Below are positions 56,466 to 64,000 of a stretch of 64,000 nt of DNA, one piece after another. This DNA comes from SHVO01 sp050250575. GTDB lineage: Bacteria; Pseudomonadota; Alphaproteobacteria; Rhodospirillales; Rhodospirillaceae. The notes under the pieces were generated by a model that saw nothing but the letters and a program-made list of their open reading frames with translations, had not been told where the DNA came from and ran no database searches. Location of the stretch: contig JBFWOJ010000007.1 of assembly GCA_050250575.1 (NCBI GenBank), positions 1 to 64,000 on the forward strand, in the 5' to 3' direction. Positions within the stretch are counted from its first letter, which is position 1. Every line of letters starts with the position of its first letter. A program made the position numbers and the translations under genes.

Positions 56466-56587
56466 CGGCCTCGGGAGCGCGAAATCACCGGGCGCACGAC
56501 TTTGACATTAGGGGCCGCGGCCTTCGGACGTGCTTTCTTGGACGTGCTCCGGGCATTTCTCTTGGCGGCGGATTTTTTGGTGGCCAC
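56462..56587 (-). CDS. Small basic hypothetical protein, 41 residues
   Basis: On the minus strand GTG 56587 starts a 41-codon frame ending at TAG 56462-56464, with AGAGGA 5 bp before the start; an ATG at 56593 is in frame but has no spacing. The product begins MATKKSAAKRNARSTSKKAR and ends KVVRPVISRSRGR: about a third Lys/Arg, no acidic residue, no hydrophobic span. It converges with ATP12 and overlaps it by 4 bases; yciB lies downstream on the same strand of its neighbour. A nucleic-acid-binding role is possible from charge only. I recognise no family. Confidence 0.55.
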   Translation of the reverse strand: MATKKSAAKRNARSTSKKARPKAAAPNVKVVRPVISRSRGR

Positions 56588-56647
56588 AATCATCCTCTGG
56601 TGAACGTGAAACCGGACGATTCCGGCGGCGGCATTACATAGCGAAAG

Positions 56648-57250
56648 CTATTTATTGTCCACCTTTTCGTCGGGCGCGGTGGTTTGAGGTTCAATCGCGT
56701 GCCGCATGATGATCGGGATCATCGCGAAGCTGAAGGCGATCGTCAGCGGCATGACGCCGAACACCTTGAAACTCACCCAAAAATCCGTCGATGTGTGGCG
56801 CCAGACCACTTCATTGAGCGCGGCGAGGAAAATGAAGAACCCGATCCACGCCCACGTGATGATTCGCCAGCCGCGGTCGGTGAGGTGCAGCGCGCCCTCA
56901 AGGACCAGCTTGATGAGAAGGCGGTTGGTGATGAGCCCGAAGAACAGGATGGCGGCGAACAAGAGGTTGATGATGGTCGGCTTCAGCTTGATGAATAATT
57001 CATCGGCGAGCCATAAGGTCAGCCCGCCGAAAATCAGCACGAACACGGCCGTCACCAACGGCATGACGGGAATCGTGCGCATCAGGACATAAGAGGCGGC
57101 CAGCGCGACCACGGTCGCCGCCATGAAGGACGCAGTCCCGACAAAAATGCCCGCGCGGTTGTTGACGATGAAGAACACGATCAGCGGGCCCATCTCGAGG
57201 GCGAACTTGAGGTAGTGATTGACGGGAGGTTTGGCGGGCTGCTCGGTCAT
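56648..57250 (-). CDS. yciB: YciB-family inner-membrane protein (septation protein A)
   Basis: The 200-residue minus-strand protein has five or six hydrophobic spans and the family segments LKFALEMGPLIVFFIVNNRAG and LNEVVWRHTSTDFWVSFKVF. YciB/IspA proteins are small inner-membrane proteins linked to cell division and envelope synthesis; the biochemical role is poorly defined. It is transcribed divergently from pccB across a 196-bp gap that must hold both promoters; I see no clear -35/-10 pair there. Confidence 0.93.
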   Translation of the reverse strand: MTEQPAKPPVNHYLKFALEMGPLIVFFIVNNRAGIFVGTASFMAATVVALAASYVLMRTIPVMPLVTAVFVLIFGGLTLWLADELFIKLKPTIINLLFAAILFFGLITNRLLIKLVLEGALHLTDRGWRIITWAWIGFFIFLAALNEVVWRHTSTDFWVSFKVFGVMPLTIAFSFAMIPIIMRHAIEPQTTAPDEKVDNK

Positions 57251-57446
57251 GGCCGGAGGTTATAAGGGACATACTCCCCGCTCGCCAGACTCAGACCGGG
57301 GTTTCTTGCCCGATTTCAGGGGTTTACGGTCCGCTTCCTGAGTGTAGTTTTTGTGAAAGTCCCCGCCGCCTATGCTATGGCTGTGGCCTTCCGTTCCCTT
57401 CGTCCGAAGGGCATGACCTTCGCAACGTTCCAGCTCCGGAATTCAC

Positions 57447-58979
57447 ATGCACGAGATCGTCCAGCAGCTTGAAAACAAACGCGCGGCCGCCCGGCTCGGC
57501 GGCGGACAGAAGCGGATCGACGTGCAGCATAGCAAGGGCAAGCTTTCGGCCCGCGAACGCATCTCGGTTCTGTTCGACGAAGGCTCGTTCGAGGAATGGG
57601 ACATGTTCGTCGAGCACCGCTGCGAGGACTTCGGCATGGGCGAGCAGCGCGTGCCGGGTGACGGGGTGGTCACCGGATACGGCACCATCAACGGCCGCCC
57701 GATGTTCGTGTTCAGCCAGGACTTTACCGTCTTCGGCGGCTCGTTGTCGGAAAGCCACGCCAAAAAGATTCTCAAGGTGATGGAGAAGGCGGTGCAGGTC
57801 GGCGCGCCCGTGATCGGTCTCAATGATTCCGGCGGCGCGCGCATTCAGGAAGGTGTGGCCTCTCTGGCCGGCTACGCCGATGTGTTCCTCCAAAACGTGC
57901 TCGCCTCGGGCGTCGTGCCTCAGATCAGCCTGGTGATGGGGCCGTGCGCCGGTGGGGCGGTCTATTCGCCGGCGATGACCGATTTCATCTTCATGGTGAA
58001 GGACAGCTCCTACATGTTCGTGACGGGACCGGACGTGGTGAAGACCGTGACCCATGAGACGGTCACGCAGGAACAGCTCGGCGGCGCCATGACCCATGCG
58101 GCGAAGTCCGGTGTCGCCGACGGCGCTTTCGAGAACGACATCGAAGCGCTGCTCCAGCTCCGCCGGCTGATGGATTTCCTGCCGCTGAATAATAAGGAGA
58201 AGCCGCCGGTCATGGCGTGCATCGATCCGCCGGATCGGGACGACTACTCCCTCGACACGCTGATCCCCGACAATCCGAACAAACCTTATGACATGAAGGA
58301 GCTGATCCTGAAGGTCGTGGACGAAGGCGACTTCTTTGAGATCGGCGAGCATTTCGCCAAGAACATGATCGTCGGCTTCGGCCGGATGGAAGGTTCGACC
58401 GTCGGCATTGTCGCCAACCAGCCCATGGTGCTGGCCGGCTGTCTCGACATCGATTCCAGCCGTAAGGCCGCCCGCTTCGTCCGTTTTTGTGATTGCTTCA
58501 ACATCCCGATTGTCACTTTCGTCGACGTGCCGGGCTTCCTGCCGGGCACCAACCAGGAGTTCAACGGCATTATCAAACATGGCGCCAAGCTCTTGTTCGC
58601 CTTCGCCGAGGCCACGGTCCCGAAAGTCACTGTCATCACACGCAAGGCCTACGGCGGCGCCTACGACGTCATGAGCTCCAAGCACATCCGCGGCGACGTC
58701 AACTTCGCCTGGCCCACGGCCGAGATCGCGGTCATGGGCGCCAAGGGCGCGGTGGAGATCATTTTCCGCCAGGACATCGGCGACCCGAAGAAGATCGCCG
58801 ACCGCACCAAGGAGTATGAGTCGCGTTTCGCCAATCCGTTCCGTGCCGCCAACCTCGGCTTCATTGACGACGTGATCATGCCGCACGGCACCCGCCGGCG
58901 CATCTGCCGCTCCCTTGCCATGCTGAAAACCAAGGACTGTTCCAATCCTTGGAAGAAGCACGACAACATTCCGCTCTAG
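57447..58979 (+). CDS. pccB: Propionyl-CoA carboxylase beta subunit (carboxyltransferase)
   Basis: The 510-residue carboxyltransferase has the N-terminal half with VIGLNDSGGARIQEGVASLA and GPCAGGAVYSPA and the C-terminal half with VTFVDVPGFLPGTNQE and RKAYGGAYDVM, the oxyanion-hole glycine motifs of the crotonase-like fold. It moves the carboxyl group from biotin to propionyl-CoA (or acetyl-CoA), forming methylmalonyl-CoA. The alpha subunit follows 12 bp later, which fits a heteromeric acyl-CoA carboxylase. Length and pairing favour propionyl-CoA over acetyl-CoA. Confidence 0.94.
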   Translation: MHEIVQQLENKRAAARLGGGQKRIDVQHSKGKLSARERISVLFDEGSFEEWDMFVEHRCEDFGMGEQRVPGDGVVTGYGTINGRPMFVFSQDFTVFGGSLSESHAKKILKVMEKAVQVGAPVIGLNDSGGARIQEGVASLAGYADVFLQNVLASGVVPQISLVMGPCAGGAVYSPAMTDFIFMVKDSSYMFVTGPDVVKTVTHETVTQEQLGGAMTHAAKSGVADGAFENDIEALLQLRRLMDFLPLNNKEKPPVMACIDPPDRDDYSLDTLIPDNPNKPYDMKELILKVVDEGDFFEIGEHFAKNMIVGFGRMEGSTVGIVANQPMVLAGCLDIDSSRKAARFVRFCDCFNIPIVTFVDVPGFLPGTNQEFNGIIKHGAKLLFAFAEATVPKVTVITRKAYGGAYDVMSSKHIRGDVNFAWPTAEIAVMGAKGAVEIIFRQDIGDPKKIADRTKEYESRFANPFRAANLGFIDDVIMPHGTRRRICRSLAMLKTKDCSNPWKKHDNIPL

Positions 58980-58991
58980 GGGCTCGGCCGC

Positions 58992-60992
58992 ATGTTCAAG
59001 AAGATCCTTATAGCGAACCGCGGCGAGATCGCCTGCCGGGTGATCAAGACCTGCAGGAAGATGGGCATCAAGACCGTCGCGGTCTACTCCGACGCCGACC
59101 GCAACGCGCTGCATGTCGAGATGGCCGACGAGGCCGTGCACATCGGCGAATCTCCAACCGCCAAAAGCTATCTCGTCATCGACCGCATCGTGCAGGCGTG
59201 CAAGGACACCGGCGCCGAGGGCGTGCACCCGGGTTATGGGTTCCTTTCCGAGAACAAGAAGTTCCAGGAGGCGCTTGCCGCCGCCAAGATCACTTTCATC
59301 GGCCCTGACGCTTACGCCATCGAGGCCATGGGCGACAAGATCGAGTCCAAGAAGCTCGCGGACAAGGCCAAGGTCTCCACCGTTCCTGGCTTCCTCGGTG
59401 TCATCAAGGACGTCGCCCATGCCAAGCAGATCGCCAAGGAAGTCGGCTACCCTGTCATGCTCAAGGCCTCCGCGGGCGGCGGCGGCAAGGGCATGCGCAT
59501 CGCGCGCAATGAATCGGAAGTGCAGGAAGGCTTCGAGCGCTCCCAGTCGGAAGCCAAGTCTTCTTTCGGCGATGACCGGATGTTCATCGAGAAGTACATC
59601 GAGCAGCCGCGCCATATCGAGATTCAGGTCATCGCCGATCGCCACGGCAACACGCTTTATCTGAACGAACGCGAGTGTTCGATCCAACGTCGCCACCAGA
59701 AGGTGATCGAAGAGGCGCCGAGCCCGTTCCTGGACGACAAGACCCGCAAAGCCATGGGCGAGCAGGCCGTCGCACTGGCCAAGGCTGTGAACTACGTTTC
59801 CGCCGGCACGGTCGAATTCATCGTTGATACCAAGCGCAACTTCTACTTCCTCGAGATGAACACCCGCCTCCAGGTCGAGCATCCGGTCACCGAGCTGATC
59901 ACCGGCCTCGATCTGGTCGAGCTGATGATCCGCGTCGCCGCCGGCGAAAAGCTGCCGATCACTCAATCCGATGTGAAGATCAACGGCTGGGCGATTGAAT
60001 CGCGCGTCTACGCCGAGGATCCATACCGCAACTTCCTCCCGTCCACGGGCCGCCTCACGCGCTACATCCCTCCCGCCGAAAACGCCAACGTCCGTGTTGA
60101 CACCGGCGTCTACGAAGGCGGCGAGATCAGCGTGTTCTACGACCCGATGATCGCGAAGCTTTGCAGCTACGGGAAGGATAGGAAGGAAGCGATCGCCCAC
60201 ATGCGCGCCGCGCTCGATGCCTATTACATCCGCGGCGTCTCGCACAACATACCCTTCCTTGCCTCCGTCCTCGGCAAGAAGAAGTTCGAAAGCGGCGAGC
60301 TCTCCACCAACTTCATCGCCGAGGAATATCCGCAAGGCTTCTCCGACAAAGACCTGCCCGCGGAAGAGCCTTCCAAGCTTCTCGCCGTTGCGGCGCTGGT
60401 CCACAACACTTATGCCCGGCGCGCCGCCTCCATCAGCGGCCAGATCCCGGGCCACGGACGCAAGCTGCCGCGCAGTTGGATCGTTGTTACCAAGGCCGAC
60501 GGCAAGCCGGTTGAGACTGAAGTCACGGTGAACGCAATTGAGGGCAGTAGCGGAACCGTAACCATCGGCCGGAAGACGGTCGAAGTGACCACCGACTGGC
60601 TGCCCGGAAACCCGTTGTTCACCGCCGTCGTCGACAAGAAGCCTGTCACCATCCAGGTGGACCGCCGCGGCATCGGCTACCGCCTGTTCCATGCCGGCAG
60701 TCAGCTTGACGTTCTGGTGTACACAGCGCGCGAAGCGGAGCTCGCGCGTCTGATGCCAAACAAACCGCCGCCCGATCTTTCGAAGTTCCTGCTTTCGCCG
60801 ATGCCGGGCCTTCTGGTCTCGCTTGCGGTCAAGGAGGGCCAGGAAGTGAAGGCCGGCGAAACACTCGCGGTCGTCGAAGCGATGAAGATGGAAAACGTGC
60901 TCAAGGCGGAGCGCGACGCGACCATCAAGAAAATCCACGAAAAGCCCGGCGCCTCGTTGGCCGTCGACCAGATGATCCTCGAGTTCGGCTGA
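58992..60992 (+). CDS. pccA: Propionyl-CoA carboxylase alpha subunit (biotin carboxylase and carrier)
   Basis: The 666-residue protein has an N-terminal biotin carboxylase (ILIANRGEIACRVIKTC; ATP-grasp loop KASAGGGGKGMR; EMNTRLQVEHPVTEL), a middle BT domain that docks the beta subunit, and a C-terminal biotinyl domain with the EAMKMEN site (Lys632). It carboxylates biotin at the cost of ATP and bicarbonate. Together with PccB it makes methylmalonyl-CoA; propionyl-CoA could come from the transsulfuration product 2-oxobutyrate or from odd-chain and branched-chain degradation. A methylmalonyl-CoA mutase is not in the window. Confidence 0.95.
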   Translation: MFKKILIANRGEIACRVIKTCRKMGIKTVAVYSDADRNALHVEMADEAVHIGESPTAKSYLVIDRIVQACKDTGAEGVHPGYGFLSENKKFQEALAAAKITFIGPDAYAIEAMGDKIESKKLADKAKVSTVPGFLGVIKDVAHAKQIAKEVGYPVMLKASAGGGGKGMRIARNESEVQEGFERSQSEAKSSFGDDRMFIEKYIEQPRHIEIQVIADRHGNTLYLNERECSIQRRHQKVIEEAPSPFLDDKTRKAMGEQAVALAKAVNYVSAGTVEFIVDTKRNFYFLEMNTRLQVEHPVTELITGLDLVELMIRVAAGEKLPITQSDVKINGWAIESRVYAEDPYRNFLPSTGRLTRYIPPAENANVRVDTGVYEGGEISVFYDPMIAKLCSYGKDRKEAIAHMRAALDAYYIRGVSHNIPFLASVLGKKKFESGELSTNFIAEEYPQGFSDKDLPAEEPSKLLAVAALVHNTYARRAASISGQIPGHGRKLPRSWIVVTKADGKPVETEVTVNAIEGSSGTVTIGRKTVEVTTDWLPGNPLFTAVVDKKPVTIQVDRRGIGYRLFHAGSQLDVLVYTAREAELARLMPNKPPPDLSKFLLSPMPGLLVSLAVKEGQEVKAGETLAVVEAMKMENVLKAERDATIKKIHEKPGASLAVDQMILEFG

Positions 60993-60996
60993 ACCG

Positions 60997-61293
60997 ATGC
61001 CCGCGGAAGCGGAACGCAAGACGGTTCGCCTGCGGATTTTAGGCCGGGTGCAAGGCGTGGGCTATCGAGCGTGGACCGCGCAGCGGGCCAAGAAACTCGG
61101 GCTCACCGGATGGGTGCGCAATCTCGCGGACGGAACCGTTGAGTGCCTCGCGCAGGGCAGGGGCGAGGACATCCAGGCGTTGATTGCCGCATGTCACGCT
61201 GGTCCGCCGCTGGCGCGCGTCACGCAAGTCGACAGCGAAACGGTCTTGGATGGCGAAATCTACTCGGAGTTCCGTCAACGTCCGACGGAATGA
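60997..61293 (+). CDS. acyP: Acylphosphatase
   Basis: The 98-residue protein has the two signatures of the family: GRVQGVGYRAWT with the phosphate-binding Arg24, and GWVRNLADGTVE with catalytic Asn42. It hydrolyses carboxyl-phosphate bonds such as acetyl phosphate. It starts 4 bp after pccA, so it is probably co-transcribed. It converges with the CBS protein gene, with one base between the stops. Confidence 0.94.
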   Translation: MPAEAERKTVRLRILGRVQGVGYRAWTAQRAKKLGLTGWVRNLADGTVECLAQGRGEDIQALIAACHAGPPLARVTQVDSETVLDGEIYSEFRQRPTE

Positions 61294-61294
61294 C

Positions 61295-61735
61295 TCAGAT
61301 ATGAGATTGCGTGTTCTGGTTGGGGCGTGAAATCGCGCTCAGCGCTTCACCCGCCTGGTCGGTCGTCAGACGCGTCGTTGCCATGTCGCCCAGCGACAAA
61401 ATGCCGACGAGGCGCTTTTGCCGGTTGAGGACCGGCAAGCGCTTGACCTGAAGGCGTGCCATATGCCGCGCCGCGTCGTCGCTGCTATCGTCTTCATAGA
61501 CATATTTGACGTCGGTCGTCATGACCTCGCGCACGCGGGTCGCGATAGGGTCGCGGCCGCGGGCCACCGCGCGCGTGACGATATCGCGGTCGGTGATCAT
61601 GCCGATGAGCCGATCGAATTCGGTGACCGGCAGCACTCCAAAGTCCTCGTCCGCCATTTTCCTGGCGGCGTCGTGGATGCTTTCGTCGGGGGAGATCAGC
61701 TCAACCGCACGGCTCATCAGATCGCCCACTTGCAT
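61295..61735 (-). CDS. CBS-pair domain protein
   Basis: The 146-residue minus-strand protein consists almost only of two CBS motifs (about 1-62 and 70-125), with GVLPVTEFDRLIGMITDRDI and VKRLPVLNRQKRLVGILSLG. Stand-alone CBS pairs bind adenosyl ligands and act as sensors. No catalytic domain is attached. AAGGAGA lies upstream of the start. It resembles a group of small stress-related CBS proteins, but the partner is unknown. Confidence 0.9.
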   Translation of the reverse strand: MQVGDLMSRAVELISPDESIHDAARKMADEDFGVLPVTEFDRLIGMITDRDIVTRAVARGRDPIATRVREVMTTDVKYVYEDDSSDDAARHMARLQVKRLPVLNRQKRLVGILSLGDMATTRLTTDQAGEALSAISRPNQNTQSHI

Positions 61736-61810
61736 GACGCATCTCCTTGAGTAAGGACCGCGCCGGAAGCTTGAAGCGCCTCCGGCGCGGTGTCTACAAA
61801 GCGGCGGTGG

Positions 61811-62299
61811 TTAGTCGCGCCGGGGGTCGCCCGGATAACGATCATCGTCGTTGCGGACGCCGTCACCGTCGCGGTCGCGGTCGACCGCGTTCGGCACGCC
61901 GTCATTGTCGAAGTCCTGATCGTCCCAATCGAGGCGCGACGGGCGCCGTTCGAAATAGTCGTCGTCCTCATCGTCGAAATCCGCAAAGGAAGGGACGCCG
62001 GTGCGGGGACCGAAGTCGTGGAGCGACACCATCGCGCCGGCGTGCCGGACCTCGATACCATTGGCATCCATCCAGCCGCGTACGCCGCGCCAGCTGACCT
62101 GACACCAATCGTAAGACGGCAGGCAGCTGTGGACTTCGACACGGGCATTCTCAGGAACACGCGCGAGTCGTTCGTAGTCGCGACCTGGGCCGGTGAAGAT
62201 GTTGAAGTTGTTGATTAGATAGCCGGGACGCGCAGCGGCCGCACCCGCCGCGAAAACGCTCGCCGCAAGTACGACGGAGGCAATAAGCCGGGATTTCAT
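61811..62299 (-). CDS. Exported SH3b-domain protein with acidic DxDxDG repeats
   Basis: The 162-residue protein starts at ATG 62299 with AGGAGA 5 bp upstream; GTG 62302 is less likely. A clear signal peptide ends near residue 24 (ASVFAAGAAAARPG). Residues about 25-80 form a bacterial SH3 domain (NNFNIFTGPGRDYERLARVP; WCQVSWRGVRGWMDANGIEV). The C-terminus is acidic and holds repeats of the type DNDGVPNAVDRDRDGDGVRN, like calcium-binding thrombospondin type-3 repeats. It probably acts in the periplasm or at the surface; cell-wall binding and calcium binding are inferred. Confidence 0.85.
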   Translation of the reverse strand: MKSRLIASVVLAASVFAAGAAAARPGYLINNFNIFTGPGRDYERLARVPENARVEVHSCLPSYDWCQVSWRGVRGWMDANGIEVRHAGAMVSLHDFGPRTGVPSFADFDDEDDDYFERRPSRLDWDDQDFDNDGVPNAVDRDRDGDGVRNDDDRYPGDPRRD

Positions 62300-62422
62300 C
62301 ACGCTCTCCTCTTTGTTGTTTACTGCCTGGCGCTCACGTCGCTCGCTTGCAGAGCGCTCAGGGGATTCAACGTCGAGAAAAGAGGCGATGTTTCGGCGCT
62401 TTGTCGCGCCCAGCGGGCAAAC

Positions 62423-63121
62423 TCAGATACTTACGTTAAAAACATCGCGGAATGATGCCCGCAATGCATCATCGGCCTCCCCCATGGTTGTCGGCAATCC
62501 CAACTCCCGCAAGGAGGTCACGCCATGGCCGGAAATGCCGCAAGGCACGATGCCGGAGAAATGCTCAAGCTCAGGGGCGACGTTGAGGGCGATGCCATGG
62601 AAAGTGATCCAGTGGCGCACGCGAATGCCGAGAGCGGCGATCTTGTCCTCGCGGCCGCCGCCGCGGTCGACCCAGATTCCGATGCGTCCGGCGCGGCGTT
62701 CGCCGGTCACGCCGAGCCGGTCGAGCGCTTTGATCAGCCAGGCTTCCAGGTTGAACACAAACCGCCGCACATCCGGTCCGCCGCCGCTCCAGCCGGCGCG
62801 GTTGAGATCGAGCATGACATAAGCCACGCGTTGCCCAGGCCCATGATAAGTGTACTCGCCGCCACGCCCGGTCGGGAAAACCGGAAAGCGGTTTGGGGCG
62901 AGCAGGTCGGCTGGCTTGGAGCTGGTGCCGGCGGTATAGAGCGGCGGGTGCTCCAGGAACCACACGCATTCGGGCGCCGTCCCCGCGCGAATGGCTTTCA
63001 CGCGTTCCTCCATGAACGCCACGGCCTCGGGATAGGGAACGAGGCCTTCGGACGTCCGGAATTCCACCGGTCCGCCGGCCGTGCGGGTTTCTTGTGGAGC
63101 GGAGGTCAGAGCCTGATCCAT
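62423..63121 (-). CDS. lipB: Octanoyl-ACP:protein N-octanoyltransferase LipB
   Basis: The 232-residue enzyme transfers octanoyl from ACP to lipoyl domains, the first step of lipoate synthesis. The signature RGGEYTYHGPGQ is near residue 87, Lys160 is in KIAALGIRVRHW, and Cys194 in VPCGISGHG is the acyl-thioester cysteine. The start at 63121 has little ribosome-binding sequence. It lies 44 bp after tRNA-Leu on the same strand and may share its transcript. Confidence 0.95.
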   Translation of the reverse strand: MDQALTSAPQETRTAGGPVEFRTSEGLVPYPEAVAFMEERVKAIRAGTAPECVWFLEHPPLYTAGTSSKPADLLAPNRFPVFPTGRGGEYTYHGPGQRVAYVMLDLNRAGWSGGGPDVRRFVFNLEAWLIKALDRLGVTGERRAGRIGIWVDRGGGREDKIAALGIRVRHWITFHGIALNVAPELEHFSGIVPCGISGHGVTSLRELGLPTTMGEADDALRASFRDVFNVSI

Positions 63122-63165
63122 ACGCGCTTCGCGTTAACTCCTGGATCCCCAAAAGGGAAGCAGGA

Positions 63166-63250
63166 TGGTGCGGTCGAGAAGACTCGAACTTCCACGGGTT
63201 GCCCCACAGCGACCTCAACGCTGCGCGTCTACCAATTCCGCCACGACCGC
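63166..63250 (-). tRNA. tRNA-Leu(GAG)
   Basis: A complete class II tRNA of 85 bases including the encoded CCA. The acceptor GCGGTCG pairs with CGACCGC; the discriminator is A. The anticodon loop contains GAG, and there is an extended variable arm (TGGGGCAACCCGT) typical of leucine tRNA, followed by a T-arm with TTCGAGT. It reads on the minus strand, upstream of lipB. Confidence 0.96.
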
Positions 63251-63294
63251 ACATCGCAAGGGCCGGAAGAACCCGGCCCCGGAAAGGAGGCGGT

Positions 63295-63323
63295 GGAATA
63301 CCAGATTGATTTGAGGCATGCAA
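63295..63323 (-). promoter_or_regulatory. Candidate promoter of tRNA-Leu
   Basis: On the minus strand TTGCAT (63323-63318) and TATTCC (63300-63295) are 17 bp apart, 45 bp upstream of the tRNA. Moderate matches only. Confidence 0.35.
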
Positions 63324-63425
63324 GAAACGCTAAGTTCTTGTCAGATCGTCCCCTTTTACTTGATCTGCCTCAGTGCCTCGGGCACAAGGCTCGCTCATCT
63401 CACATTTCGTCGTTCTGGTGTCGCC

Positions 63426-64000
63426 GTGGCCGAAACGCCAACCCCGCCTCCGCCGCACGCGCCCGCTAGGCGTACGGTCGGGGACGCGCTCGATGAGTCT
63501 TTCGAGCTCGATCCCGCGTTCGTCGAGGACGTGGCGGCGGCCCTTCGCGCCAATGACCGTGACCAGGCGCGGGCTGCGGTGCAGGACCTCCACTACGCCG
63601 ACATGGCCGACCTGCTCGAACGCCTGGACAGCGAGGACCGCCGCCTCCTGATCGAGGCGATCCGCGACGGCTTCCAGGCCGATGTTCTCCCGGAGCTCGA
63701 CGCGGAAGTCCGGTACGAGGTGATGGACGCCCTGGGCTTCGAGGATTTCGCGGTCGCGCTGGCGGAACTCGATTCCGACGATGCCGTCTACGTGGCGGGC
63801 AAATTGGAGGCCGAGGAACGGGCCAAGATCCTCGAGCGTATGCCGGACGACAAGCGCGAGCTGATCGAGCAGGGGCTGGCCTATGCCGAGGACTCCGCGG
63901 GCCGCCTGATGCAGCGCGAGCTCGTGGCCGTTCCGTATTATTGGACGGTCGGCGAGACCATCGACTACCTGCGCTCGACCCGCAACGTCCCGGACAAATT
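63426..64000 (+). CDS. mgtE: Magnesium transporter MgtE, N-terminal part (cut by window edge)
   Basis: GTG 63426 starts a frame that stays open to the window end, giving 191 residues. The region from about residue 30 is the MgtE N domain (VQDLHYADMADLLERL; YVAGKLEAEERAKILERMP), and the following DSAGRLMQRELVAVP leads into the CBS pair. MgtE is a magnesium-gated channel in which the N and CBS domains close the pore when magnesium is high. The pore domain lies outside. No strong ribosome-binding site precedes the GTG, so the start is provisional. It is divergent from tRNA-Leu; no riboswitch was recognised in the gap. Confidence 0.9.
   Translation, partial: MAETPTPPPPHAPARRTVGDALDESFELDPAFVEDVAAALRANDRDQARAAVQDLHYADMADLLERLDSEDRRLLIEAIRDGFQADVLPELDAEVRYEVMDALGFEDFAVALAELDSDDAVYVAGKLEAEERAKILERMPDDKRELIEQGLAYAEDSAGRLMQRELVAVPYYWTVGETIDYLRSTRNVPDK

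Noticed and set aside
57251..57446. Promoter pair in the divergent yciB-pccB gap
   Set aside because: TTGTGA and TATGCT are present but only 14 bp apart, and other combinations are weaker; not supported enough to list.
57375..61019. Long minus-strand frame of over 1200 codons opposite pccBA
   Set aside because: PccB and PccA are certain on the + strand with intact motifs; the antisense frame is a GC-bias shadow.

Overview
The window is about 64 kb of high-GC bacterial chromosome that reads as an alphaproteobacterium. The evidence is gene content and order: an ATP12-type F1-ATPase assembly chaperone (known from alphaproteobacteria and mitochondria), the order tuf / tRNA-Trp / secE / nusG / rplKAJL / rpoBC / rpsLG / fusA / tuf / S10-spc-alpha, a DctB/DctD pair with a sigma-54 promoter, and PccBA. 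I cannot resolve the order or genus.

Layout. (1) 1-829 is the right end of an integrated genomic island: the C-terminal part of an AbiEii-type toxin, a set of short direct repeats, and the 3' half of a tRNA-Gly(TCC) gene that looks like an attachment-site scar. (2) 988-16333 is a metabolic and accessory block, all on the + strand: a lipoprotein amidase, a DctB/DctD-like two-component system behind a sigma-54 promoter, an MHS-family organic-acid transporter, a fumarylacetoacetate-hydrolase-fold protein with a twin-arginine signal, a reverse transsulfuration pair (cystathionine beta-synthase and gamma-lyase) behind a 27-bp inverted repeat, a second lipoprotein amidase, an exported MsrA, an acyl-CoA dehydrogenase and a thiolase. 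(3) 16497-49246 is the large information-processing cluster: tuf copy 1, tRNA-Trp, secE-nusG, rplKAJL, rpoBC, rpsLG-fusA-tuf copy 2, the S10 and spc operons, secY-adk, and rpsM-rpsK-rpoA-rplQ. Terminators follow tuf copy 1, rpoC and rplQ. Clear promoter sequences precede rpsL and rpsM. (4) 49417-56465 is an overlapping chain: a DegP-like protease, RarA, an RluC-type pseudouridine synthase, a HAD phosphatase, then an AsmA-like protein and ATP12. (5) 56462-64000 is mixed-strand housekeeping: a 41-residue basic ORF, YciB, propionyl-CoA carboxylase beta and alpha with acylphosphatase, a CBS-pair protein, an SH3b protein with acidic repeats, LipB, tRNA-Leu(GAG) and the start of MgtE.

How it fits together. 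Most of the window is conserved translation and transcription machinery, so the unusual material is at the edges and between genes: the island scar with helically phased repeats, the autogenous-looking sigma-54 dct module beside an exported acylpyruvate-hydrolase-like enzyme, the operator-like inverted repeat before the cysteine genes, a 20-bp perfect inverted repeat between rplL and rpoB, and two tuf genes whose DNA looks identical with the identity ending almost exactly at the CDS boundaries. I found no CRISPR array, insertion sequence, rRNA or complete defence system. No function is asserted beyond what the sequence shows.
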